From the NCBI GenBank assembly GCA_017893485.1, contig CM030360.1:146134516-146198515 (forward strand): a DNA stretch of 64,000 bases, given 5' to 3'. Positions 11,485 through 22,837 of the stretch are shown in pieces. Both the position numbers and the translations under genes were made by a program. The stretch is from Hemerocallis citrina (taxonomy: Eukaryota; Streptophyta; Magnoliopsida; Asparagales; Asphodelaceae). Each line of letters opens with the position of its first letter. Within the stretch, counting starts at the first letter, position 1. A model generated the notes under the pieces. The model did no database searches. It was not told the DNA's origin and was given only the letters and a program-made list of their open reading frames with translations.

Positions 11485-14400
11485 CTACAGCCTCGGGATG
11501 TCTGTCGACCCAGCGCTATTTCCTAGGGCGTTCTCATAACTAGTCTTAACCCTCTCAGTTTCCCAATCCCTAATTTTATTGAGTAGTAAAGTCTTACGCT
11601 CTGTGTCACACACCTCTAACCCACATATTTTAGCTAGCAAAAAAATATCAGAGTCTGACATGAAATTTAATATAGTTGCTAAATAACTGCTCGTACCTCC
11701 GTTGTCGAATTTTGCAGCTTTGGCCGCTGCCGCTACTTCGAGGTAGTCATCCAAGGACTCCACATGAGCCCTCTTGGGTGAATGCTGCACTCTGAACCCA
11801 ACCGTCCTGTGTGCTGTACCAGAACTAATTGCAGGTGCTTACTCTGGGAGTGTGGATAGAACCATTTCTGGCGACATCTGTGTGTTAGCGATGAACTCTA
11901 AATCCTCTGACTCCTCATCTGTGAATACGAATTCTTCGTCTAGATTTAGGCGCCCTTCCAGGTTCTCATCACTATATGTTTGCTGAGCTGCCGGTTGTGG
12001 AGCAGTCTCTCTCGTTGCAGACTCCTCATTGAGCCCACAGGCTGACGACTCAATAATAGTGGTGGTGTTTTCCGTTGCGGTCCCCTCAATGGGCCCGCTA
12101 CCCATCTGACAAATTGTCTGATTGTTCGAAAATATAGATTTACAAGTCCCAGAGGCAGTAGAGTGTGTTTTGGGCCCCTCTTGCTGGAACCATTTGAGGA
12201 TAACGTTAAATCTCCTCCGCGATCCAACATATCGCTTGTCTCGAATTGAGTGCATGCCAGTTGTTTTAAGTGGGCAGTAGGCTTACCCCCTATGCCAGCT
12301 GGCAACGAGGGGTTGGTGGGTGTGTCGGCAAGTTCTGAAGGCGCTGTAAACGATGAGAGCGGATTGCTTAACGAAGCTTTTAAAGTTCCTTTTTCTTTTT
12401 CCTTCGTTACCAAGGCAACGAGCGCTTCTTCTTCACTCTTGTCTCCATCCCCAAATCTGCCTATCTCCAAAAGCCTCTCTTTGTTACCCACTCCCTCAGC
12501 GCCAAACTCGCTCTCCTTGGGCTCTTTTTCCTGAGATTGAGCAGGTCTTCGCTCGTATTTTTCCCTAGAGTGGTCTCTGCTTCTTGTCACGCTTGCTTCA
12601 AAGGGGCTCTTTTTTCCTTTTCTATTGAAAACCAGCTCTTTGTAACCCACTCTCTGGTCGAAAGTTCGCTTTCGCCTGCCAACTGCCCCAGACTGGAGGT
12701 GTCCTGCACCAACTCCTGTCTCGGAGCCTGCATGTTACTGCAGAGAGTAGTTTTTCCCTTTTTGGGCTTTGTAAGCCCTGTCCCTCCCCTCTGAGCCACA
12801 ACGCTTTCCTCCAAAATAGGGGTGTTGAGTCGATCCACCGTTTGATCCGACGAGTTGAAGGTTCAAGAGGACTTTTGACCGTTGGATCTGACGGCGAGAC
12901 TCCTGCCTCGATATTCTTTGTACGGAGGGACTTTTTTTGGCCGTATCCCTTTTGCCGGAGTCTCTTGGCGCTACTCCTGCCCCATTGCCACCTTGAGAAT
13001 CTCCCGGTGAGCCCTTTCCACTTCGTGGGAACCATCTATTGTGAGGCATTTTGTTGGCGAGACCACTTGCTTGTAGGTCCTGTTATCTCTGAGGGCTGTT
13101 TTAGTCACAGGGGAGATGCTAGCCGCCTGTTCCTTTGGCGCTTCTACTCTCTTGTCTAGCACAAACCTGACAAGATACGATTCTTCGAAGGAATACACCT
13201 TGGCAAAGCGCGGCATCAAGGAAATATCAGTGCTTCTGATAAGTACCCTTGCCGAGACCATCTCCGACCGTCGCACCGTCTTCTCATCTATCTCTTCCAC
13301 ACTCCCGAACTCCGCAACTATCTCTTGAAGAGCTTCCCTCTTCCAAAAGTGCAAGGGTACGTTATGAATCCAAATCCAGAATTTTTCTCCCTGTGGGAGC
13401 TCAGCTCCGAATGTCGGCGTCCAAGCGCTGAATTCAATTTGGAAATATCCAAAGTCGACAATCCCCAAGCTTACGACCTCTATGACTTTCTCCGGCGAGG
13501 GGAATGAGACCAGAAATTGCAAATGGCACAACTTCTTAGCGACCCAATCTCTATGGGCTCTCATCGGCCATTTTTCAGTAAGCGCTTGTGTGAGGTGTGT
13601 CTCCAAAGGCCTTCCTGCTTTGACTTTGGCAATAGCACACCAATGCTGCAGCCATCGTTCTTCGCTCTTTATGATCTCCAGGCTCTTTGCCAATCGGATA
13701 TCCGTGGGGTGATCAGGGGATCTCTTCATGGCTTTGGGTTTCCACCACATTGGTACATACATAAGAGAGATGCCCCCACTTCATGCATTTGAGGCACCGT
13801 ACTTCTTTGGTGCACTCACTCCTGTAGTGGCCTAGATCTCCGCAGTTGAAACACGGGGCCGGCTTACGCTTGCCCTTCCTTTGCTTCTTCTTGTGTTGGA
13901 GCTGAGCATCTTGAAGGTTAGTGGAGATGGTCTCATTTTTATTTTTCTTCCCCCGCACCCGAACCCACTGCCCCTCCCTCTCCTCATCGCCAGAGTTCCC
14001 ATCTTCTATAGTCCCGTCTAGCGCAACCCCTTGAGGGTCTCGCTTGGCGTTGGATTTAGTTGCAGGGCTCTCCAGAGGTGTTGGAATTGGGGGGGTGGTC
14101 GTGGCATTTTTTCGTGATTCATGGTGGGATTGGGGAGGGTGGTCATGGCATTTTGTCTCCCTGTGAATGTTGTGGTGATGGAGGGGGTCAGATGGGAAAT
14201 GGTGATGTTGGTGGGATTGGGGAGGGTGGTCATGGCATTTTGGCTCCCTGTGGATGTTGTGGTGGTGGGGGAGGTCAGACGGGTAATGGTAATGTTTCGG
14301 CGAGGACTGCTGTGGTTGAAGAAGTGGTAGGTACATTGGTTTGGTGTTGGTGTTGGTGTTGGTAGGAGAGTGATGTTGTCTGTGTGTAACATGATCGTTA

Positions 14401-14849
14401 TCTCTCTGATAGTGGCCCCTGGGGTGGAAGTGATGGAGCTGTAATGGTGGGGTTTTCTTACGCCTATACTGGCCAGTAGGAGGACCTCATCGTTGGGCCC
14501 TTCCTCCGTAAGACTCCTCTTGTCGGTGATGTTGTTCGGAGCGATGATGATCGTAGTTCCTCCCCTCACGACGTCGATGTGCACGTTGGTGTACACGCAT
14601 AGGGAAGCAAACACATCTGAGCTCACGACCTCCTCTCTCAAGAGGATGTGGGATCATCTGTAGGGGGGCCACCGGAGGGGGGATTGGGGTGTTCACTTCA
14701 TTAGGCAGTGTGGGTGGAAGAGGTTGTTGTTCGGGGTGCTGATGAGGTAGTGGTCGGCTCCGAAAGTGGAGCAGCAGCTGTGGTAGGCATTGGTGCTGGC
14801 GTCGGTGGGTGGTGGACCCTCTCATTGGGCCCGCACCCACTGAGCTCAA
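11485..14849 (-). pseudogene. LINE ORF1: RNA-binding protein with CCHC knuckles and DUF4283-like domain
   Basis: ORF1 of plant L1 elements binds element RNA. Reading begins at an ATG at 14849 (MSSVGAGPM) and passes a His/Pro-rich low-complexity region. Two zinc knuckles follow (CFNCGDLGHYRSEC, then CLKCMKWGHLSYVC, about 13880-13770). A frame change leads into a DUF4283-like segment (about 13680-13150; EKWPMRAHRDWVAKKLC, FWIWIHNVPLHFWK). The C-terminal part is Ser/Glu/Lys-rich and ends at 11485, 46 bp before ORF2. Knuckles ahead of DUF4283 are an order I believe some plant LINEs share. At least three frameshifts and several stops break it. Confidence 0.85.
14123..14296 (-). repeat. 87-bp tandem duplication inside LINE ORF1
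   Basis: Two adjacent 87-bp copies (14123-14209 and 14210-14296) differ by a few substitutions. Each is 29 codons, so ORF1 stays in frame and the protein repeats a His-rich block (HHNIHRE..KCHDHPPQSH). Confidence 0.9.
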
Positions 14850-15074
14850 GTACCGACAGCAAGGTTGAAGGCATGTAGGCGTTGGGAAGAAGAAGTGAGG
14901 TTAGAGAAAGAGAAGAGAGCTCTGGTGAGAAACTAGTTGGTATGGGGTTCAGTCGCCGGAGATGAGAGTCAGTAAGGCAGAGGGGATGGGGTTAGGTAGG
15001 AGCTCCATTCAGTCGCCGGAGATGATATGTCTGAAAATATTGGCTGTTAGCTTCTATGATGGAAGATAAAGTTT

Positions 15075-15242
15075 GAGTAATGCTACACCTACTACCAAAT
15101 CTACTTTCTCTTTACTATCTTTGGTGGCACACTACTATTGGATATTTATACCACATACTTTATAATAATCTCCACTAATAATGTGTCATCTAAGGTAGTA
15201 AAGGAAAAGGTAGTCGATTTGCTAGTAGGTGTAGCATTACTC
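15075..15242. mobile_element. Mutator-like MITE
   Basis: This 168-bp element has terminal inverted repeats GAGTAATGCTACACCTACTA...; the right end is the reverse complement with very few mismatches. A perfect 9-bp duplication ATAAAGTTT flanks it (15066-15074 and 15243-15251). Nine-bp TSDs are the hallmark of Mutator-like elements. It has no coding capacity and would need a transposase supplied in trans. Its left TSD lies wholly inside the right TSD of the LINE. Confidence 0.92.
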
Positions 15243-15251
15243 ATAAAGTTT

Positions 15252-16377
15252 TTGATAAATTTTATAAAACCGTACTAATTTTCACGAATTTGCACTTCTC
15301 CCTATACAATTTTTTTGGGACAACTTATTTTACTATTATATAAATTATTTGACGCTTTAGTGAAAACTAATTGATATTGTCTATTATAGCATGAAATGTT
15401 CATTTTACACTTCCAAATTCAGCAAGTTTTATGTTAAAAATAAAATAAATACCCCCCCCCCCCCCCCCCCCCCCCCCGCGACACACACACACACACACAT
15501 CTCTTTCTATATCATTTCCTTCTAAAAAATAATCCACACCCAAATTCAATTCCAAATTTGAATACAAATTTACACTCGAAGCTAATCATCACATTCATTC
15601 TCAAACCCAATTTAAACCCAAATCAAAGTCCAAATTCAAATTCAAATCTAAATCACGCAAACCCGAAAGTACTCTTCTCTCTCTTCCCTCTTCCTTCTCA
15701 AACCCAACCCATTCCCCTCTTCTTCTCTTTCCTCTTTATCCTCCTCTTCTTTCTCCCACAAACTCAATCTGAATTGAACTCAAACTTATCCTAAATCATC
15801 TTACTCATTACCCTCCTCTTTACTCTCAATGTTCTTATCTCAAATACAACTCAAACCCGAATCCAAATTTGAATCCAAATTTGAATCCAAACTCACATAA
15901 ACCCAATCACCTCTCTCTCTAACATCTTCTCTCCCTTCCTCCTTGCCCTCTCAAATCCAACTTCAAACTCATCCAACTAATTCTCCTCTTCTCTCAATCC
16001 ATCCAACCATTATAAATTTCATAAGTTACTTTTAAAACTATTTTTTATTAATGATAATAGGGAAATATAAGGGGAAAACCAATATAGGGTAGTATAAATC
16101 ATTACAAAAAATTTCATGTGTCATGTGACGTCATATGGTAGGAAAATAGACGGAGTATGATAGATCACCTAACAGAATATAACAGCGGTAGGGTAAATTG
16201 TCAACAAAAAAATGTTTGGTAGGATGGGGTACAAATTCAAGAAAACTCGGTAGGATTTTGTGAAATTTATCCCAAAGTGTTTGTTGCTTTATATGACAAA
16301 ACAATGTTGATTTTCGTTCTTTGGCTAAAATGATTAATTAAGAAACTCATTAGAGAGTAATCAAATAAGATGATGTC
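15252..16377. other. intergenic DNA, low-complexity, no gene
   Basis: Apart from the poly-C/(CA)n tract, 15535-15990 is a pyrimidine-rich stretch with repeated CCAAATTTGAAT-like words. Its one 78-aa ORF is Asn/Pro/Leu-rich and looks like a by-product of composition. Nothing else is recognised. Confidence 0.6.
15452..15499. repeat. poly-C run followed by (CA)n
   Basis: Twenty-six C residues (15452-15477) are followed by GCG and about nine CA units (15481-15499). Confidence 0.97.
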
Positions 16378-16382
16378 ATGTG

Positions 16383-17320
16383 TGTTATAACTTATATAGA
16401 CAGAAGTTAATTTTCTCATAAATAATTTAAATAGAATTAAATCGCTGTTCTAATTTAACCCCAAGTGTACTGTTTTGCAAACAGTGAAGTTCACTATAAA
16501 TAAAGAACAGAAAGAGATAATGTATCTTCGATTCTGACCTTGATGATGATGAACAAATAGACTAAGGCTTGCTAAGCAATTTCCTTGAGACTTTATTTCC
16601 TCTACTGGTAGAGTGCGCACAGTGTTGTCAGCATTAGTCTCCCAAAATACAATAGTATGACTCCAATTAACCGACATTGGAATAATGGAGGCTCTAGTGA
16701 GATGGATATGAACACTTTCTTTGTTTAAAGTTAGCACGAGTAATGGATATAAAAATGGAATGACAAGTTGATCAGATGTGTCCTCTATTTATAAGCATTA
16801 CGTATTTAGCAGTTGCAACTACTCAGGAAAACCGTCCTATGATAGTTGCAATGGCTCAGGAAATGGCTTGTCCTGTGACGGTTTCAGCCTTTCAGAAAAA
16901 TGAGAACTGTCATGTAGTAAAAAAAAAGTCATGAGTTCACACCAGAGCCCGAGCCCAGCCCCAGCCCCGCTCGGTCCTGCCCAGTGCAGGCGACGTGTAG
17001 GTTTCAAACTGAAGCCCAAGCCACTTTGGGTGTTTTCTCCCTCGGGAGAAAACCTTTGTACCCACAAAAGCACGACTTTTATGCTAACATTTTAAATTAT
17101 TAATGTACTTCCATCTTTACTTTTGTTCGATGTGGGACTAAAATTTAATGTCACATACCAAGCAGAGAAACCAAATTTTCAATTCAACATGCTAACTTCG
17201 GAGGCAAATATCTCATTCATTTAAAATCAATTTTGGACATGTGAATAAATTATCTTATTTGTATTAATGAGTAGAATAAGCTTGAACTTTGAATGACTCC
17301 GTTCATACATATTTCCAATG
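16383..17320 (-). repeat. 3' LTR of the gag-only copia element
   Basis: On the minus strand this LTR ends ...GTTATAACA (plus TGTTATAAC at 16383), like the right copy. Its first bases have decayed from TGTTGG to CATTGG. The TATA box reads TATTTATA on the plus strand at 16786-16793. It differs from the right copy by substitutions and small indels. Confidence 0.85.
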
Positions 17321-17480
17321 ATCCACCACATGAATGATGATTTGCGTCTCCCCTACACAAAAAGGTAAATGTCACAGAGTACAATTGGATCAATGTCACA
17401 TCATGGATTGGTAAATATTTCACTTTGAACTTTCCCTTGTTAAAATTCATCGAATATACTTGGCTACTCAGTGAAATATT

Positions 17481-17577
17481 TCATCTTGAACTGTCAGCTG
17501 TTAGTGTATACCAACACAATAAATATTGTCATCTTGAACTGTCAGTTGTTAGTGTATACCAAGACAATAAATTTTAC
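17481..17577. repeat. 48-bp tandem duplication in copia 3' untranslated region
   Basis: The stretch starting TCATCTTGAACTGTCAG at 17481 is repeated at 17529 with only a few changes, a head-to-tail duplication with a 48-bp period. Confidence 0.88.
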
Positions 17578-18777
17578 ACAATATTGTGTCCCTCATATCC
17601 AATATCTCGGTTGTGTTCATTTTGGCTCTGCACAATTCTCAGTTTTGAGAGTGTTTTAGAGAATTTCATCCTTATAAAATTTGCATAGAGCTGGCCCATC
17701 CCACATTTACATAGGTGACCACATCCATAAAGAGTATCCTATAATACTCCACTTGTGATTTTCAAGATATGGATGTCATGAAAAGCATTGCTTGACCTAT
17801 TAATACTTCTATAGGCATGCATTTATTTTGCACCATAGGAATGAGAAGGAAATTGATGCTTCTTTTTTCTGTGTAGGAGAAACAGATGATGAGTTCTTGG
17901 ATTGAAGCGGAAAGTTCATATCACAGCCGTCGATCTGGTGCGAATGTGAGGATAGTATTTGATTGAATTTGAGGATCTGGTAGTGGTTGCGCTGGTTGCT
18001 AATATATGGAAAACCTACAAAGATTGTTTGAAAAAACAGGGGTGGATTCCGACGATAGACCGTCCAACAATTATCAGTAACCAGAAGTAAAAAACTGAAT
18101 TTTGTGGGCAAAATGTTGATTACCTGATCATGGAGGAGGTAGAGCTGTCGTTATCGGCAATGAAGGGGGGCAGCTATTGGGAAGATTCCATAACCAATTT
18201 GGAAGATCCCCCAATTCAAGGGACATAATTAGTTATTATCTTTCTAGTAACCGCCTTCGATGAGTGGTTCTCTCATGTGTGGACGTTCGGAGGAGAAGAA
18301 GGCAGTATTTGTCTTTCAGAACCCCAAAGTAACTTTCCAGACACATTTATTAGTTTTCCACAATTCTAATTATTTCCCAAAATTTTCAATTAATTTTCCC
18401 GAATGAATAATTATTTACTATATTTTTAATTAAAATTCTAAATTAATAAGTGCTTTTCAGAAATTTTAATTAATTTTCTGAGTTTATAATTATTTTTTAG
18501 AATTTTAATTAATTAGTCCAAGTTTTTTAATTATTTGTGGAATTATTAACTGATTTTCCGAATTTATAATTATTTTTAGGAAATTAATCAAAAAATAAGA
18601 TGATGGCATGAATTTTGAGAAGATGACATGGTCAGTATTAGGCATTGCTCATGACTGGCTCGAAGTCCACACCGAGCGCCGACCTTATGTGCCTCAGTGA
18701 AACGAGAGGTGAAGTAGCAAAATTGAGATCTTTTCACGTGAGAAGCAAATGAGTTCACTAATGTCACTAAAACTATG

Positions 18778-18872
18778 GAAAGCACATGCATAGCACGTGA
18801 GTTGGCTGATGTCAACACCTCTGTAAAAGCACGTGCGCTGCACATGAGTTGATTGATCTCATCGCTGTGGAA
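18778..18872. repeat. two diverged copies of a 48-bp unit with GCACGTG/GCACATG cores
   Basis: AAAGCACATGCATAGCACG and AAAGCACGTGCGCTGCACA begin two adjacent copies of a similar block, each followed by a TGAGTTGNNTGAT stretch. They sit where the complete Tat element has its own tandem array, between LTR and antisense ORF. Confidence 0.5.
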
Positions 18873-19409
18873 AATGAGGAGTTCTTCTCTTATCAGCTGT
18901 TGGATTGAATCGTAGGGCTAGGATTCTTTGTGGATATCGAGGAGTTTTTCACTGCCCACTTATATATATATCCCTCTCACCCCCTAATTTCTCAATTTGC
19001 GTTCTTTCTCTTGTTTGCGGAGCCTCTCTCTCTAGAACTCTTTTAGTTCACCGACACGTTTTCTGATCACCTTTCTGATATCAGAATCCAGGTAAAGTAT
19101 TTTTAAATTATATCAAGAGTTCAATCCAGCACCTCCACCACCTCCACCTCCGACCGTGACGACCAAGCCTCTTCATCCACCTCCTGGTCTGGTCCGATAG
19201 GAATCGTGCAAAATGTTTAATCTGAGTCTTCTTTCACAGAAGAGAAACAGGAAGTGGAAGAATTCAAAGTTCGTTCCCACGATAAAGAAGATGAAAGAGG
19301 GGGGGAGGGGGAATGGAAGTGGAGGAGGAAGAGTAATGAGAGGAGGTAATGGAAGAGGGCAGCGAGGAGGAAGTGCATTTGGAGTCTCTTGGAGCTTTTG
19401 CTAAGTGGT

Positions 19410-21113
19410 TCAACTACTATAAGGTCTTTTGAGGTGGATGTTTCTCCAACTTTCTAATATAATTTTATTAGTAGAATGCTAAATTCTAGAATGTATATGT
19501 GTGAATTGTTAGATGCATGATAGCCTATATAGATTGAGTATTCATGTTTAGATTATGTGTTTTTGATTAAATGTGTGAAATTATGATATGATTGATTTGG
19601 GAACATTTTTAAATTTTTGTTTTCAGTTTTAGTTGCACTTCAGAAAATCATATCTATTAAACTAGATGAAATCTAGAGCTAAATTTTTTATCGGAGCATA
19701 TTATATATGTCAAGAACATCTCCTTAAAATTTCATAATATTTGGATGTGGTTTACTATTTTAATAAAATCCAAACTTAGGACTGGTTGGTAGTTGGCTAG
19801 TTGCCGGAAATTTGTATGCATTTTGGATTTTGATCATTTTGGCATTTTAGATGCAGTATTTTGAGAAATGTCAAAACTAAGAAGTTGAAGTTGACTTTTT
19901 AACCTTTCTTTAGAGTCTAAGAAATCAACTTTCCATGAAGAATAGAATTTAAAATGAATTTTACAAGAATGTACAGTGGCAGCCTGTATAACATTTCGAC
20001 CTGACTGTGGATTTTGAAGAATTCGGGATTGCAGACACAATATTTTGGAGAAACTTATAACTACAAATTTATAGTAGACTTTTATACATTTAATTTGATC
20101 TAAAGAACATAAAGTTTCATGAACTATGGAATAATCTGTGATTTTTACAAGTAACATGAGCAACAGTTTTTCGAATTTTGAACCAACTATTTTGCAAATG
20201 AATTTAGACAAAATAATTGAGGATGAATTTAAATGATCTTAACTACAAAGTCGTAGTAGACCCATTTATGTTTCCTATGAAAATAAAAAATCTATTTTTG
20301 GAGTAATATTGGAATTTATATGATTTTTACAATACCATTGGGTTGATGTCTCAAGTTGAACATTCAAATAGTGGATTATATACAGATGTTGTTACCTTGA
20401 ATCGAAGTTGATGAACAAATAGTCTTGGATTATTGGTTAATGCATGTGGCTTAGGATCTTTGAGATTGTAGGTTTGAGTCGTGATGAGCTCGAATTTGGT
20501 AGTATTTACTGTATTTAAGTATATTGGAAATATAAACTGATTTCTGCGAAAATATTTTGATGGTAATTTGTACAAACATTAGTGTCAATCCCTCGTTATG
20601 AAATCCCTCGGACCTATGTAGTATGAAATCCGAACAAGTATGCATTAGTGTCATCGTAGTATAGTGTCTGCATTAAGCATTATGTCATATCATACACTAA
20701 CATAATTAGGATAAACACTTTTTTATGTTTTCTGCATTCTTTTTTAGTTTAGTGCTTGTCCAAAATTTGGATGGAAAAGAATTCCAATATCATTTCAAGT
20801 TTGTGTTTGCCAAAGCAGAAAAATCGATGTATTATAGGCATTGCGTCAGTTGTATGCAACTGACGTGCCCACAGTTTCCTAGTTGCATAATTGGACTTGG
20901 CATGGACTTGAAGTCACTATGATGGGTTGTCATAAGATTGAAGAGCTTCCATTATTACACGTTGTATTGTACTTATTCATTTCCGTTGTGTTATTGTAAA
21001 GAACAATGTTGTAAATGGAACAGTTTTAAATTCCTTGTATTTTTGTACGAATTTGAAGTAAAAGATCATGTTTGTGCTACGAATTACATGTGTTTGGAAT
21101 TCGGGACGTTACA
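19410..21113 (+). repeat. 3' part of a Tekay-type LTR (subfamily of 31871-35632)
   Basis: The end GGAATTCGGGACGTTACA at 21113 matches the end of the solo LTR at 35632. A block around 20600-20720 (CGGACCTATGTAGTATG, then ATCCGAACAAGT.TGCATTAG) is shared with 35115-35240. The left boundary is not visible: no TGTAAC start or matching TCGGA duplication was found, so the start given is approximate. It interrupts the Tat-remnant antisense ORF. Confidence 0.65.
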
Positions 21114-22686
21114 TCGGAGGGCGCTATGCATTTGGCAGACTCATTCCTGATGGAACTGCGATGAATCCCAGGAACACGGATTGGTGTGCGTATCGATCAT
21201 AAAAGTTTAACAGATTTAATACGTGATCTAACCCTATATAGCGGAATCTAGGGTTCACGAATTATACCTGCGATGAGAAGAAGACGATAGTTTCTGGCAA
21301 CTTCGAGCCGTCTGCGACCCCAATATCTTCTGCATGTATTCCTTCCTCGGGTTGGACGTCGTGTGGGCGACGGTCTACCAACCTTTCTTCTCCTTGGCTG
21401 ACCTCTCTTTCTCTCCTTACGTGAAGCACGAATTTAGAGAAAACTTCTTATCTCTGATGATTGATAATGATGGCCAGAGAATAGAGGATATATATAAGGC
21501 TACGACAGGGACCATGAGGAGAAATTAGGGTTAGGTCTCCTAACGAATCTGGGTATCCCGTGTTCAGCCCGAACACACAACCCAGGCCCATTAACAATAG
21601 CTCGGTCCACTAAGGAGCTATTGTTGCACTACCTTCCTAATCCCAAATTATATTTATGGACTCCTTTTATTATATGCTCGTTGAGCTCCCCATGTTAAGA
21701 TATCGAATGTCCGTCGATCAAATTAAGTTACTGACAACTATATTGATCAACATCTTTTATTCCTTAAGTAGTACCACTCAACTTTATTTGTCGTGTCGGA
21801 TGTAATCCACCTGCAGGGTTTACATGACAATCCTTATGAGCTCCTTAAGGGGACATCATCAACCCGACGTATCGGGACATGGATTCCTTTTACAATCAAC
21901 AGCCCATCATACATACAATGCTATTACCCAATTCATAGATGTTGTTGATCCATAATGAATCTCACTTTTTTATGAGTCAAAGTAATGCACACTGCATATA
22001 CATGTCTGTTATTATATCTGGATTAAGAGCATAAGCATCCATAATAACAGAGGTGTTTGTTCTCTTTTGTAGTCAGTACAAAGAGAACAACCTCAAGTGG
22101 TCCTGTTCAATACACACAAAGTGTACTAGTGTAAACCTATAGTCAAGATAGATTAATACCATATTACACTACAATCTTTCCAATGGATTATCCAAGTCCG
22201 TCTAGGTTGTGAACTATTTATATATTCCATAGGGAACTGATAATATGATCTTCTGTGTGTCACCTCACACCATATTATCAACCTTATAGAATATCAGATA
22301 CTTGCATTAATATTATAATAAATACAATATACAAACATATGCCCATATGATTCTCATTCAAAAAAATAAGGAAATAAAGTTAATACAAAAGTGATGCTTT
22401 CAGTATATAACTCTAACAATTCCTTCAAAAGAAGCTTGTAGAGAAGGAATTGAAGATAAACCAATTGAAGGTGGAGTTCGAAGTGGCGGGGTCGCGAGCC
22501 ACCTCTCTTCCTAGTGGTTGGACATCCGTCCGAGGCCCGTCTCCAATTGTCTGGTTGGAGCCGACGAACCCGGGAGATGCCAAGAGCGGAGTGGCTGGAT
22601 TGTCCAGTATGGCTAGCTTTCGGGAAGGACCCGATTGGCCGATTGAGGTACAGACCAGATCGGTTGGTCTCGAGTTGTTAGCGTGA
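21114..22686 (+). pseudogene. fragment of a Tat antisense ORF, split by a solo LTR
   Basis: Removing the solo LTR 21148-22419 joins HLADSF to QKKLVEKELKINQLKVE, a charged coiled-coil-like stretch, then NPGDAKSGVAG and a TGA at 22684-22686. The NPGDA.SGVAG motif recurs in the antisense ORF region of the complete Tat element (about 31815-31850), so both derive from the same family. Function of these ORFs is unknown. The fragment begins at a Tekay-type LTR and lacks its N-terminal part. Confidence 0.6.
21148..22419 (-). mobile_element. solo LTR, probably copia
   Basis: The 1272-bp stretch reads TGTTAGAG... to ...TTCCATCA on the minus strand and is flanked by ATTCC on both sides (21143-21147 and 22420-22424). 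A TATATATA box lies near 21486-21494. The internal sequence (a long leader with AACACGGGAT and CCTGCAGG words) resembles plant copia LTRs from memory, but without an internal region the superfamily is inferred. The reading frame of the host antisense ORF resumes exactly across it. Confidence 0.85.
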
Positions 22687-22837
22687 GTCCAACGAGGTGT
22701 GCTCCCACCGAGGAGGCTCCTTAGGCGACCCCTACCACTTTTTATGTCTTGTTGTATCTTGTTGTAGTTCTTCGGGTGTACCGAATGTAACAATATGTAT
22801 TTAACCCTCCATTTTCTGAGCATGTAACTGCAGAAAT

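Larger units (their letters stand above)
7497..15055 (-). mobile_element. full-length, inactive L1-type LINE
   Basis: A complete non-LTR retrotransposon in minus orientation: 5' leader (right), ORF1 with CCHC zinc knuckles and a DUF4283-like domain, a 46-bp gap, ORF2 with endonuclease, RT and a zinc-finger tail, then a poly-A tail (T-run on the plus strand at 7494-7510). A perfect 19-bp duplication ATGATGGAAGATAAAGTTT flanks it at 7478-7496 and 15056-15074, so both ends are fixed. Three of the tail T residues are shared with the left duplication. At about 7.56 kb it is not 5'-truncated. Both ORFs carry stops and frameshifts. Confidence 0.96.
17854..22832 (-). mobile_element. Tat-related gypsy remnant nested in the copia element
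   Basis: The left end (TGATGCTTC..., 17854) aligns base for base in spacing with the start of the Tat LTR at 26037, and 17875-18180 is a diverged copy of that LTR. AT-rich DNA follows, then a promoter-like TATATATATA (about 18960-18970), a segment like the start of the Tat antisense ORF (about 19110-19190), and, right of the nested LTRs, a segment like the end of that ORF region. The right end ...TGCA at 22832 is followed by GAAAT, which also precedes the left end (17849-17853, 22833-22837). No gag or pol and no recognisable right LTR are seen, so either it was a deletion derivative or the TSD match is chance. Confidence 0.6.

Noticed and set aside
8315..13792. Many plus-strand ORFs of 60-112 aa over the LINE
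   Set aside because: They mirror the minus-strand ORF1/ORF2 codons and have no domains of their own.
15558..15794. 78-aa ORF rich in Asn, Pro and Leu
   Set aside because: It arises from CCAAATTTGAAT-like low-complexity DNA; no start context or domain supports a gene.
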